Shown one piece after another: positions 24,351-32,565 of a stretch of DNA of 35,082 nt; position 1 is the stretch's first letter; every line of letters begins with the position of its first letter. This DNA comes from CAYUQT01 sp964596165 (lineage in GTDB: Bacteria; Planctomycetota; Phycisphaerae; UBA1845; JAFGLZ01): assembly GCA_964596165.1 (NCBI GenBank), contig CAZQTW010000064.1, positions 1 to 35,082 of the forward strand, in the 5' to 3' direction. The notes under the pieces were generated by a model. It saw only the letters and a program-made list of their open reading frames with translations, did no database searches and was not told the DNA's origin. A program made the translations under genes and the position numbers.

Positions 24351-24941
24351 ATGTCACCTTACTCGCGTTCAGCCAAAGTCCTCATTTATCTCGTAGCCTC
24401 GATGACGGTTGCGACGGGGTTGTTGTTGTGGATGGAACATCTAGTGGTTCCGGGGGATGCTCTGAAGACAAACCCGGCTGCCACCGGGGTTGTGGCGGCG
24501 GCCCTTCGAACAACGCAGTCAGTACCGCCGGGCAAGTGGGACGAGATTGTGATCTCCTATCGCGACCGGTTGCCTTCCGCATCGGGGTTGGCATTAGCCG
24601 CACCCAATCAGCAACCTCTGCCTTACCACTTCATCGTCGATCCGGAAGGTAAGATTCGTACCCTGCCGGCTTGGCAAGAGCAGAAAGCGGAGGTGTCGGG
24701 CACCGAAGTGGTCTCTCGCGCCATTCACATCTGCTTGGCCGGCCAATCGGGTGTCAGTACGGTTCCGGCCGACCAGTGGGATACGCTGGTCAGTTTGGTT
24801 CGGCAATTGCGCACACAGTGTCAACTGTCCGCCAAGGCGGTCAGGCTGGATCCCCAATCGGATCCGCAGGTCCGTCCCAACGTCTCCAACCAAGCCTATC
24901 GCCTCCACCAGATGTTGTTGGCGGCAGATCTTATCGACTGA
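24351..24941 (+). CDS. Degenerate peptidoglycan amidase (PGRP-fold)-like membrane-anchored protein
   Basis: A 196-residue protein. The ATG has GGAAGAG close upstream; the frame reaches TTG 24336, an unlikely start. Residues about 8-28 form one membrane segment (VLIYLVASMTVATGLLLWM), so the rest is probably periplasmic. The body follows the N-acetylmuramoyl-L-alanine amidase (Amidase_2/PGRP) layout: WDEIVISYRD in the first strand, PYHFIVDPEGKIRTLPAW in the central strand, RAIHICLAGQSG (the INICLVG-like strand), and a C-terminal helix. The zinc ligands of the family are not visible: the first His is replaced in VISYRD, and the end ARLDPQSDPQ region has no His. If the fold call is right, it is a pseudoenzyme that binds, but does not cut, peptidoglycan. 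Confidence is moderate because the match is by pattern alone. Confidence 0.55.
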   Translation: MSPYSRSAKVLIYLVASMTVATGLLLWMEHLVVPGDALKTNPAATGVVAAALRTTQSVPPGKWDEIVISYRDRLPSASGLALAAPNQQPLPYHFIVDPEGKIRTLPAWQEQKAEVSGTEVVSRAIHICLAGQSGVSTVPADQWDTLVSLVRQLRTQCQLSAKAVRLDPQSDPQVRPNVSNQAYRLHQMLLAADLID

Positions 24942-25118
24942 TCTCAGAAACGTGATGATTCCCGCCCAGGCAGGAACGGGGTGTCTCTCTTCGCGCGGGT
25001 TTCGGCAGACACGAATTGCGTCTGTGAGCGCCGTGACGACTTGCCGGAGCGCGGTTCAGGCCATACATTTCAGCCTCCGGGTTCCACCAGGAAGGGCTTG
25101 ACCGGCGGAGGTCCGATC

Positions 25119-25571
25119 GTGAACGACATCGTGATCCAAGTGACACGGCAGTCTGGGACCGAGGACATACCGCTGCCGAGCTACCAGACGGAACATGCCG
25201 CAGGCATGGACATTTCGGCTGCCGTGGACACGCCCCTGGTGTTGAAGCCCGGCGAACGAACGGCGGTGCCGACGGGGTTGTTCGTGGCCATTCCGATCGG
25301 CTACGAAGCGCAGATTCGCCCGCGAAGCGGTTTGGCGCTCAAGAATGGAATTACGTTGCTCAACACGCCGGGTACGATCGACGCCGACTATCGCGGTGAG
25401 ATAAGGATTATCGTGGCGAACTTGTCCGACGAACCTTTTACGATCACGCGGGGCATGCGGATCGCGCAGATGGTTATCTCGCCTGTTGCGCGAGCGAGGC
25501 TTGAAGTGGTCGTGGAACTGTCCGCGACGGCGAGGGGGGAAGGGGGGTTTGGACACACGGGGACGCACTAG
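25119..25571 (+). CDS. dut: dUTP diphosphatase (dUTPase)
   Basis: A 150-residue homotrimeric enzyme that hydrolyses dUTP to dUMP and pyrophosphate, keeping uracil out of DNA. All five motifs are present: HAAGMDI (motif 1), IRPRSGLA (2), GTIDADYRGEI (3; Asp88 is the catalytic base position, Tyr91 packs on the base), RGMRIAQMVI (4) and ARGEGGFGHTG (5, the P-loop-like C-terminal arm). GTG 25119 was chosen because GGAGG (25107-25111) lies 7 nt before it and it gives the usual length. The frame continues to 24981 without a better site. It stands 114 nt ahead of the PfkB gene. Confidence 0.97.
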   Translation: MNDIVIQVTRQSGTEDIPLPSYQTEHAAGMDISAAVDTPLVLKPGERTAVPTGLFVAIPIGYEAQIRPRSGLALKNGITLLNTPGTIDADYRGEIRIIVANLSDEPFTITRGMRIAQMVISPVARARLEVVVELSATARGEGGFGHTGTH

Positions 25572-25685
25572 GCGGTTCGTGGCCGCCTATGTCCCGTGGC
25601 GTTCGTGATAACCCGTCGGGTAGACTGTTACGGTTTCCGGGAGGAGCCGGAGCGTGCGTTGTTCTTGTTGAGCAGGGGGTTTCGT

Positions 25686-26591
25686 ATGTCGCTTCTGGTA
25701 ACCGGCAGCATTGCTATTGACAGCGTCAAGTCGCCCCATGGCGAGGTCGGCGAGGCCCTGGGCGGTTCCGCCGTCTACTTCTCGTTTTCGGCGAGCCTGT
25801 TTTCACCCGTTCGGTTGGTCGGCGTGGTGGGCCAGGACTTTCCGCAGGCCTACCGCGATGCTTTGGTCGATCGGGGGCTGGATCTCACGGGTTTGGAGAC
25901 GCGGCCCGGCAGCAAGACCTTCCGATGGCGCGGCAGTTATCAGGGGGATATGAACGAGGCGACGACGCTGGAGACCTGTCTCAACGTTCTCGGTGAGGCC
26001 GGTCCCAAGATTCCGGAGCCCTTTCGGGACAGCCGGTTCGTCTTTCTGGCGAACACACATCCCAGCTTACAGCGGGACTTGCTGGGCCAACTGGAGCAGC
26101 CGGAGCTTGTCGTGTGCGACACAATGAACCTTTGGATCAACACCGAGCGCGATTCGCTCATCCAGACGCTGAGCCTGGTGAACGGGGTGGTGGTCAACGA
26201 CGCGGAGGCTCGTTCGTTGACCGGTCAAACGAATTTGGTGCTCGCCGGCCGGAGGATCCTCGAATGGGGGCCGAGGTTCGTCGTGATCAAGAAGGGCGAG
26301 CACGGGGTGATGCTGGTGACCCGAGAAGCGACGGGGGTCCTGCCGGCCTATCCCACCACCGAGGTGCGCGATCCCACCGGGGCAGGGGATAGTTTTGCGG
26401 GGGGAATGATGGGTTACTTGGCCAAGGAAGGGAGGGTCACGGAGTCGCATCTGCGGGCCGCCCTCGCCCGGGGAACGATCTGTGCGTCGTTCGCGATCGA
26501 GGGGTTCAGCCTCGACGGGATCAAGCGCGTCACGTCCGCCGATGTGGAGGCACGGCTGAAGGACTATCGCAATGTGGTACGGTTTGACTGA
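25686..26591 (+). CDS. PfkB-family carbohydrate/nucleoside kinase
   Basis: A 301-residue ribokinase-fold kinase. It begins with MSLLVTGSIAIDSVKSP and has GGSAVYFSFSASLF (the N-terminal substrate region), a Gln/Asp-Met-Asn segment, and the PfkB signature DPTGAGDSFAGG with catalytic Asp235. The central GVVVNDAEARSLTG segment is the nucleotide-binding region. It is the usual length. The open frame continues to 25596, but ATG 25686 has an AGGGGG upstream. The family phosphorylates sugars (ribose, fructose), nucleosides or 2-keto-3-deoxygluconate; the exact substrate cannot be told. The 114-nt gap after dut suggests it may or may not share a transcript. Confidence 0.9.
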   Translation: MSLLVTGSIAIDSVKSPHGEVGEALGGSAVYFSFSASLFSPVRLVGVVGQDFPQAYRDALVDRGLDLTGLETRPGSKTFRWRGSYQGDMNEATTLETCLNVLGEAGPKIPEPFRDSRFVFLANTHPSLQRDLLGQLEQPELVVCDTMNLWINTERDSLIQTLSLVNGVVVNDAEARSLTGQTNLVLAGRRILEWGPRFVVIKKGEHGVMLVTREATGVLPAYPTTEVRDPTGAGDSFAGGMMGYLAKEGRVTESHLRAALARGTICASFAIEGFSLDGIKRVTSADVEARLKDYRNVVRFD

Positions 26592-26707
26592 CGCCCTTCC
26601 GGTCGGCGCCGCTGCGGGGCATTGCGGTTCTTGACCACTCGTCCTAGCGGCCGGGGCTCTCGCGCTTTCCGGACGGGGTCCATCGTCGGGGACGTGATCG
26701 GGCGCGT

Positions 26708-26923
26708 TTACGGGGCCAGTTGCTCGCCGGCTTCGTTGGTGACCGATATCGCCTCCACGGGGCAGGCCTTGGCCGCCTCGACGATGGTCTCCTCGGCGTC
26801 CCCTTCGGCGTCTTTGACCACCGCGACGTTGTCGCTGTTCAATTCAAACGTGTTGGGGGCCGTCTCGGCGCACTCACCGCAACCAATGCACTCTTCTTCG
26901 TCAATCTTGATTGTCAGCGCCAT
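26708..26923 (-). CDS. Ferredoxin, single [4Fe-4S]
   Basis: A 71-residue cytoplasmic electron carrier. It has the single-cluster motif C12-I-G-C15-G-E-C18, then Cys54 followed by Pro (CPVEAI), the ferredoxin pattern with one [4Fe-4S] cluster. The acidic rest (SDNVAVVKDAEGDAEE) is typical. The start ATG (26923) has AAGGAG 7 nt upstream. The frame is open to 26986 but without a site. It is transcribed on its own, 112 nt downstream of the Nudix gene and probably a separate unit; the redox partner is unknown, though an anaerobic lifestyle is consistent. Confidence 0.95.
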   Translation of the reverse strand: MALTIKIDEEECIGCGECAETAPNTFELNSDNVAVVKDAEGDAEETIVEAAKACPVEAISVTNEAGEQLAP

Positions 26924-27035
26924 GCCATTGCTCCTTCTTCGGACGAATTGAGATGATCTTGGTTCAGGATCAGGGATTATATGCATCCTTTCGAATCCGC
27001 CAAGAGGCGAGAAATCGATTCATGTCCGCCAGGCG

Positions 27036-27626
27036 TCAGGCGCTCGGCGTCAGTACGTCCGGAAGCGGCCAGTCGAGCCATCGCATTGCCACGGCCAGGA
27101 GCAGGCCGGTTACGGTCGCTCCGTTATGGATCTGTTGATCGTGCCATAGTGTCCGAAATCGCTTCTCATCGGCCCAGAACACCTCTTCCACCTCGTGGAC
27201 GTCGGTGGGTAGGCCGATGCGTTTGGGATTCATGGCGTGGAAGAGGTGGAAACTGACGTTCGACCGTCCGGCCATGGGATAGTAGGTTCGCGCCAAGACC
27301 GGATGTTCGGAGTCCCAGCCGGTTTCCTCGATCATTTCGCGGCGTGCGGCTTGTTCGGGCGTTTCACCCTCATCGATGCCGCCGGCGGGAAGCTCGTAAC
27401 TCATTTGCCGCGCCGACTGGCGGTACTGTCTGATCATGAGGACTTCCTGGCGGTTGCGAGTGGCAACAATGACCACGACGTCGCGAGGCATCCAGAGGAG
27501 ATCATAGGCTTCCGGCCGGCCGTCATGCCGAAGAATGTGCTCTCGGCGTACCTCATAGAAGGGCGTCGTCAGAAGCGTCTCACAACTCATCAGTTTCCAG
27601 TACTCACCTGTGAGGTTCGATGCCAA
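27036..27626 (-). CDS. Nudix hydrolase, ADP-ribose pyrophosphatase-like
   Basis: A 196-residue cytoplasmic Nudix enzyme. The Nudix box is intact: G82-x5-E88-x7-R96-E97-M98-x-E100-E101-x-G103-W104. The YELPAGGIDEGET context and the VVVIVATRNRQEVLMIRQYR lead-in resemble ADP-ribose/NUDT5-type enzymes, though the substrate is unproved. The start is TTG (27624-27626) with AAGGGAG 8 nt upstream; an internal ATG at residue 13 is the alternative. The stop of the upstream nitrilase-like gene lies only 5 nt before it on the same strand, so the two form an operon. Its C-terminal end is basic. Confidence 0.9.
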   Translation of the reverse strand: MASNLTGEYWKLMSCETLLTTPFYEVRREHILRHDGRPEAYDLLWMPRDVVVIVATRNRQEVLMIRQYRQSARQMSYELPAGGIDEGETPEQAARREMIEETGWDSEHPVLARTYYPMAGRSNVSFHLFHAMNPKRIGLPTDVHEVEEVFWADEKRFRTLWHDQQIHNGATVTGLLLAVAMRWLDWPLPDVLTPSA

Positions 27627-27631
27627 TTCGA

Positions 27632-28456
27632 CTACTCCCTTCGCTTGTCCTTCGGGTCGCCCTGAGGCAGCAGGCCGGTCGCCTTGCGATACTTACGAAT
27701 TCCGTCCACCGCGTCAAGGTCCAGTTCGGCGACGAGCACGCCGGGCCGACCGTCGGGCAGGTGACGTTGGAGTCTGATCGTTTCGGGCCGGCCCGCGGGG
27801 TCGTTCAGGCTGCTTGCTCCTGAGGTATAGCCCGTCGGGTGTTTCTGCTTGCACCAATCCGATACGACGACGGGCACGACGTTCTCCACGGCGCGTGTCA
27901 TGGCCAGCGAAAGCCAAATCGTTCTGGCGTAGTGCACGAATTCGGCCGAGGGGACGGAGGTCTTCGCGGGAACGCAGAGGATGTCCACGCGGTCGAGCAG
28001 TTCCCGAGCGAGTTCGGGGAACCACAAATCAGAACAGATCAGGACTCCGATTCTGAATCCTTGCAGCTCAAAGATGCCTGGGGTTCGGCCGGCGGTTCGC
28101 GTGGAGAGTTCCGTGGAAAACAACTTGCGTTTTGCGTATTCGCCGGCGATGCGGCCGGTCCTTTCGGCGACAAAGGAGGAATTGAAGATCCGTCCGTCGT
28201 GCGATCGATAGGCAACACTGCCGCCCACGACGCAGGCGTTGGTCGACCGGGCCAGATCGGCGATGAATTCGACATGTCCGTCGGGGTCGTTCGGAACATG
28301 GAGCTCCGGCGGTGCGCCGTCGAACGCCTCGGGTAGGACCAGCAGATCCAGCGGCTGGGCCGCGGCGGTCTGATTGGCCATGTCCCGGATGGTTTGGCGG
28401 TTGCGCTCCGGTTCCAGCCAGCCCAGCGAGGGTTGCAGCGCGGCCACTCTGATCAT
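27632..28456 (-). CDS. Carbon-nitrogen hydrolase (nitrilase superfamily)
   Basis: A 274-residue cytoplasmic amidase-like enzyme. The nitrilase triad is visible: Glu43 in VLPEA, Lys109 in EYAKRKLF and Cys141 in GVLICSDLWFPELA. Start ATG 28456 has GGAG about 8 nt upstream. The end (DLDAVDGIRKYRKATGLL) is usual for the superfamily. Which amide is hydrolysed is unknown. It is the first gene of a two-gene unit with the Nudix hydrolase (5-nt gap), which suggests a shared pathway of nucleotide, NAD or polyamine-type metabolism (inference). It is divergent from the SGNH gene. Confidence 0.93.
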   Translation of the reverse strand: MIRVAALQPSLGWLEPERNRQTIRDMANQTAAAQPLDLLVLPEAFDGAPPELHVPNDPDGHVEFIADLARSTNACVVGGSVAYRSHDGRIFNSSFVAERTGRIAGEYAKRKLFSTELSTRTAGRTPGIFELQGFRIGVLICSDLWFPELARELLDRVDILCVPAKTSVPSAEFVHYARTIWLSLAMTRAVENVVPVVVSDWCKQKHPTGYTSGASSLNDPAGRPETIRLQRHLPDGRPGVLVAELDLDAVDGIRKYRKATGLLPQGDPKDKRRE

Positions 28457-28791
28457 CGACTAGGCTCCACCCTTTCGTGTCATTCGACGTTTGGGGAGCG
28501 GCAACGGCTCCGGGCACCATCGAATGCGCTTGAAGCCGCCCCGGACCGTGGGCGAAGGGCGAATCGCTCGATTGGACTCGCCAACGGCCTCTCATGCGAT
28601 AGTACAAGCATACTCGGACGATAGGCGGACAAGAAGCTCCTGGTCAATGGACGGCTCGCGATTCTCGCATGCGGTCAGGGGCCTCAGGTCGGCGCGGTGC
28701 GACGAAGGGTTCAGGTCTTGACATGAAATCCGCCTGGGAGCACATTGACCGCAGTTCAATTGGCTCCGGCAGGTTGTTCTGGAGAGATGGC
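28457..28791. other. Divergent intergenic region, no gene seen
   Basis: This 335-bp stretch lies between the nitrilase-like gene (-) and the SGNH hydrolase (+). Open frames in it are short, without ribosome binding sites. ATG 28723, in frame with the SGNH protein, would add 23 residues ahead of its signal peptide and is less likely than 28792. No clear promoter or repeat was found. Confidence 0.45.
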
Positions 28792-29520
28792 ATGAGGTTG
28801 GCATGGATCGTGTGTGGGGTGTGTGTGTCGCTGCTGTTGTACGGGGCAGCGGCCGGAGAGACCACAAGCAAACAGGCGAAGCAGTCCAAGAAGACCAGGG
28901 GGGCTGAGAAGAACCAAGGCACCCGGGTCGTCACCGCCGTCAAGGACGATCCTTCGCTTCCGCGGGTCCTGTTAATCGGCGATTCGATTACCATGGGCTA
29001 TTCTGCGGCGGTCCGCGCCGCGCTGAAAGGGAAGGCGAACGTTCATCTGATTCCCGAGAACGGCGCAACAACGGCGAACGGCCTTAAGAAGCTGAAGACG
29101 TGGCTGGGTGCCGGCAAGTGGGACGTCATCCATTTCAACTGGGGTCTGCACGACACCAAGATCATGAAGGACGGCAAATATCAGGTACCCATCGGTCAAT
29201 ACGAGAAGAACCTGCGGGAGTTGGTGACGCAGCTCAAGGCCACGGACGCCAAGCTGATTTGGGCAAGCACGACGCCGGTGCTGGCGGGGGAGCTCAATCC
29301 CGTCCGGAAGCAGGGTGCGGAGGTCGAGTACAACGCCGTCGCCAAGAAGGTGATGGATGAGAACCGGATCATGATCGACGATCTGCACGCTTTCGCCCTC
29401 CCCCAATTGGCTGAAATCCAGACGCCGGCCAACGTGCATTTCTCGCCGAAGGGATCCGAGATTCTGGGAAAGCATGTGGCGTCCTGTATCGAGCCGTTCC
29501 TGAGCAAGAAAGGCTCATAG
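28792..29520 (+). CDS. Secreted SGNH/GDSL hydrolase
   Basis: A 242-residue exported esterase-like protein. ATG 28792 has GGAGAG 5 nt upstream and begins a signal peptide (MRLAWIVCGVCVSLLLYGAAAG). A Lys/Gln-rich linker (about 25-45) follows. The SGNH blocks are: block I VLLIGDSITMGY (Ser65), block II LIPENGATT (Gly91 region), block III HFNWGLHD (Asn116) and block V NVHFSPKG (His216). All four catalytic-type positions can be found, although block III differs from the usual GxND. Such enzymes deacylate polysaccharides, lipids or other esters; here the substrate is unknown. The next gene (2-hydroxyacid dehydrogenase) begins 62 nt downstream. Confidence 0.88.
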   Translation: MRLAWIVCGVCVSLLLYGAAAGETTSKQAKQSKKTRGAEKNQGTRVVTAVKDDPSLPRVLLIGDSITMGYSAAVRAALKGKANVHLIPENGATTANGLKKLKTWLGAGKWDVIHFNWGLHDTKIMKDGKYQVPIGQYEKNLRELVTQLKATDAKLIWASTTPVLAGELNPVRKQGAEVEYNAVAKKVMDENRIMIDDLHAFALPQLAEIQTPANVHFSPKGSEILGKHVASCIEPFLSKKGS

Positions 29521-29582
29521 AAGGGCCGCGGCGCCGGGCAGGGACTGCCTGCTCGTTCCATCTTTCGACGAGGGGGCCTTTG

Positions 29583-30560
29583 ATGACGAAAGTCGCCGTT
29601 ACGGAAACGGAATACCGGAAGGCCGAAGCCGTGTTCACCGACGCGGAGGGGCTTGAATGCTTTCCTGCTCCGGCCAATGAGGCCGAACTAGCCGCCTCGA
29701 TTCGGTCGGCCGGCGCGGCGCATGCCATCGTGGGAACGCATCGATACACCGGCGAACTCTACGCCGCGTTGCCCAAGAAGGGTGTCCTGGCGAGATTCGG
29801 CGTCGGGCACGACAGCGTCGACAAGGCGATGGCCACGGACGCGGGTATTCTTTGCACCAATACGCCGGGTGTGTTGGACGATTCGGTGGCCGAGCACACG
29901 ATGGCGCTGATCATGGCCGCCGCTCGCCACCTGCCGTTTCTTATCGACAGGACCAGGCGAGGCGAATGGCCACAGCGGTTGGGGTGCGAGCTTCGCAACA
30001 AGACGCTGGCCGTCATCGGTTGCGGGCGGATTGGCTGTCGCGTCGCTCACATGGCGGCGTTTGGTCTCGGCATGCGGGTCGTCGGTTGCGAGGTGCTCGA
30101 CGTGAATCTCATTCACGTGGGGTTCGCGGATGTCGTGAGGAAATTTTCCCAGGCCGTTGCCGAGGCGGATTTCGTGAGTCTTCACATACCCAGCACCCCT
30201 CAAACCTACCACTTCATCAACGCGCAACGACTGGGACAAATCCTGCCTCGCGCGTGGCTGATCAATACGGCGCGGGGGGCGATTGTGGACGAAGCGGCTC
30301 TGTACGATGCGCTCAAGAGCCGCCGGCTCGCGGGTGCCGCTCTGGATGTCTATGAGAACGAGCCCTATGCGCCGGTCTCGCCCGACAAGGATCTTCGGAG
30401 GCTGGAGAACGCCATCATGACGCCGCATCTGGCCAGCAGTACCCAAGAGGCCTGCAACCATATGGCGCGACGGGCGATCGACAATATCCGGCTCGCCGAG
30501 CAGGGACAGTATCAGGAAATGGACTTGTTGAATGAGGACGTCCTGGCTCGACTGGGTTAG
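29583..30560 (+). CDS. D-2-hydroxyacid dehydrogenase (phosphoglycerate-dehydrogenase-like)
   Basis: A 325-residue NAD-dependent dehydrogenase of the D-isomer-specific 2-hydroxyacid family. Features are the NAD-binding loop IGCGRIG (residues 145-151), NTARGAIVDE (Arg231), DVYENEP (Glu260) and TPHLASST (His282), the full catalytic set. Length and layout match glyoxylate/hydroxypyruvate reductase or phosphoglycerate dehydrogenase without a regulatory domain; the true substrate is not decided. Start ATG 29583 has AGGGGG about 6 nt upstream; a TTG just before it (29580) is in the same frame. Its stop codon (TAG at 30558-30560) overlaps the stop of the propeller gene on the other strand by three bases. 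It probably follows the SGNH gene in one transcript. Confidence 0.93.
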   Translation: MTKVAVTETEYRKAEAVFTDAEGLECFPAPANEAELAASIRSAGAAHAIVGTHRYTGELYAALPKKGVLARFGVGHDSVDKAMATDAGILCTNTPGVLDDSVAEHTMALIMAAARHLPFLIDRTRRGEWPQRLGCELRNKTLAVIGCGRIGCRVAHMAAFGLGMRVVGCEVLDVNLIHVGFADVVRKFSQAVAEADFVSLHIPSTPQTYHFINAQRLGQILPRAWLINTARGAIVDEAALYDALKSRRLAGAALDVYENEPYAPVSPDKDLRRLENAIMTPHLASSTQEACNHMARRAIDNIRLAEQGQYQEMDLLNEDVLARLG

Positions 30561-32476
30561 GGCGCCGACGGATCGACCCTGTACAGTTGCGGGCCTTGTG
30601 AGAAATACAGCCGGCCTTTCCTGTCGATGGCCAGGTGTGTGCTGCCCAAGCGCGTCACTTGGACTAGCTTGCCGGCCTTGGGATCCACTCCGATGAGGCC
30701 CTGGTCGCTGATGCCGTAGATCTCGCCCTTGGCTCCGACCACCAGACGGTGAAACGCCTTAAGGTCCTTGATCTGACCGAACGGTACGTGCCATTTCGTT
30801 TCGAGTGTCTTGGGGTCGAGGGCTTGGACCGCGCCGGCGGCCGAGACGATCACACTGCCGTCCGTGCCGACAACCATCGCCTCGCAACCCAGATTGCGTT
30901 CTTTGACCTTGCTTGTCGTCTTGGGGTCCAGAACGAAGGTTTTTCCTCCGCCCGAACAGAAGACGGATTCGTCGTCGGCGGCGAGCGTGTGGATCGCGCC
31001 GCCGGGGACGAAATCGGTGAATTGCCTCTTGGTCAGAGTTTTCTCGTCAAAGATCGTGAGGGCGCCGTTCGGCGAGCTGTTGTACGAGGGGATGCTGCCG
31101 ACGTAGATCTTGCCGTCGGGGCCTTCGACGGTGGCCCGTGTGCGATACTGACCTCCGCCGAGACGGCCGAAATCGCGCGGGTTACAGTCGGGCGCCGTGC
31201 CGAGTTTGTAGGGTCGCGTCGGATCGTAGACCGCCAGATAGGCGTGGGCGTAGCAGCCCATCCACAGCCGTTTGCCGTCACGGGAACAGGCGATGGAATC
31301 ACACTGGCCGCCGCCACGGATGATGAGACCCAGGTCTTCGAGCCTGTTCGCCTCAGGGTCATATCGGAAGAAGTGTTGGTTGATGTAGGTCGAGCCGTAG
31401 ATCTTCCCGTAGGGTCCCTGGGTCAGCGTGAAGATGGCCATGCCTTCGGTCGGTTCGATCCACTTCCGGTCATCGACGATCTGGTCGGTCTTGAGGTCCA
31501 GGATGCGGGCGTTGTTGTCGAGGAAGCCCAGCAGGTAGCGGTCTTCGAGCAGGGCCTTGGGACTGCCAAAGTACTCGTGGATCGTCTCGATGTGGGACGA
31601 ACCCGGGCGGATCACCGCGAGATGGCCGCTCGGCCACGTCGCACCGTATACGTTTCCCTTGGAGTCGGCCACGCAGACGAGGAATCCTTCCTCATCACCG
31701 GCCACTTTGGGGATTTCACGTTTCAACTCGCATGTGTCGGCGTCGAAGACGAGCGTGACGCGCGAATAGAGGACGGATGCGTAAACCTCTCCGCCGGCGT
31801 GGACAGCGTGGTAGATCATTTGTTGATCGGCGTACTTGGCGGGCAGGATGTCGCGATGGGAGCCGTCGGCGGGGTCGTATACAACCAGGCCGGCCTTGGT
31901 GCCCACGCCGAACCAGGCCCGACCTTTTCTGTCGGTGACGACGCAGCGCAGATAGTCCGTTCCGGGTTTGGGACTGACGCTGCCGGGGCTTGTGAGCGTG
32001 TCGGTCTTGGGATCGTAGACAAGGGGGATGCACTTGGGGTAGCCCGCGCCGAAGATCTTGCCGTCAGGTCCGGTGGAGGCGGCCCAGACGTACTGAGTGG
32101 GTTGACCGGCGTTGCCCAGATCGCGGAGCGTCTGTGTTTTGGGGTCAAACTGGACGAGGTTTCCCCGGCCGACCATACCGACGTATATCTTGCCGTCGAG
32201 GCCGGCGGTCACTCCGTAGCCACCGCTGCCGGCGGGCAGGCGATAGCGAAAGACCTGTTTGGAGGTCATGTCGAAGGCCAGCAGATCGGCGCCGCCCGTG
32301 TTGTAGTAGCTCGTGTAGAAGAGGGGCTTGCCGTCTTTGGGGCTCGGCCCGATCGTGCCTTGAGAGTTGCCGTAGGTCACGGCCTTGACCGCCGTGCCGA
32401 GGTTGACCACCTTCGGCGACGGATTCTGTGCGAGGCTTGCCGCAACAGGAAGCATGATGCACGACCAGGCGATCAT
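30557..32476 (-). CDS. Secreted multi-bladed beta-propeller protein
   Basis: A 639-residue exported protein. ATG 32476 has CGGAGG 7 nt upstream and starts a signal peptide (MIAWSCIMLPVAASLAQ); ATG 32503 would place nine residues before it. The mature protein is a chain of about 12-13 repeats of roughly 45-50 residues, recognisable by blade turns of the GKIYVG type: DGKIYVGM, DGKIFGAG, KGRAWFGVG, GEVYASV, KGNVYGAT, GKIYGSTY, GKRLWMGCY, DGKIYVGS, ESVFCSGG, DGSVIVSA, KGEIYGIS and KGRLYFSQ. The number suggests two 6- or 7-bladed propellers in one chain. Such proteins bind or cleave ligands (SMP-30, YncE, PQQ types). No catalytic set is recognised. It ends the UroD-permease-binding protein set and may sense or process the same substrate. 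Confidence 0.8.
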   Translation of the reverse strand: MIAWSCIMLPVAASLAQNPSPKVVNLGTAVKAVTYGNSQGTIGPSPKDGKPLFYTSYYNTGGADLLAFDMTSKQVFRYRLPAGSGGYGVTAGLDGKIYVGMVGRGNLVQFDPKTQTLRDLGNAGQPTQYVWAASTGPDGKIFGAGYPKCIPLVYDPKTDTLTSPGSVSPKPGTDYLRCVVTDRKGRAWFGVGTKAGLVVYDPADGSHRDILPAKYADQQMIYHAVHAGGEVYASVLYSRVTLVFDADTCELKREIPKVAGDEEGFLVCVADSKGNVYGATWPSGHLAVIRPGSSHIETIHEYFGSPKALLEDRYLLGFLDNNARILDLKTDQIVDDRKWIEPTEGMAIFTLTQGPYGKIYGSTYINQHFFRYDPEANRLEDLGLIIRGGGQCDSIACSRDGKRLWMGCYAHAYLAVYDPTRPYKLGTAPDCNPRDFGRLGGGQYRTRATVEGPDGKIYVGSIPSYNSSPNGALTIFDEKTLTKRQFTDFVPGGAIHTLAADDESVFCSGGGKTFVLDPKTTSKVKERNLGCEAMVVGTDGSVIVSAAGAVQALDPKTLETKWHVPFGQIKDLKAFHRLVVGAKGEIYGISDQGLIGVDPKAGKLVQVTRLGSTHLAIDRKGRLYFSQGPQLYRVDPSAP

Positions 32477-32565
32477 TTTGTGGCCTCCGGAAAAGATAGT
32501 CATGGTACGACCCTTGCCACGTGCCGGGAGGCTGATTCCTCAGCACTTTCTGTGCAGGCGAGGGA

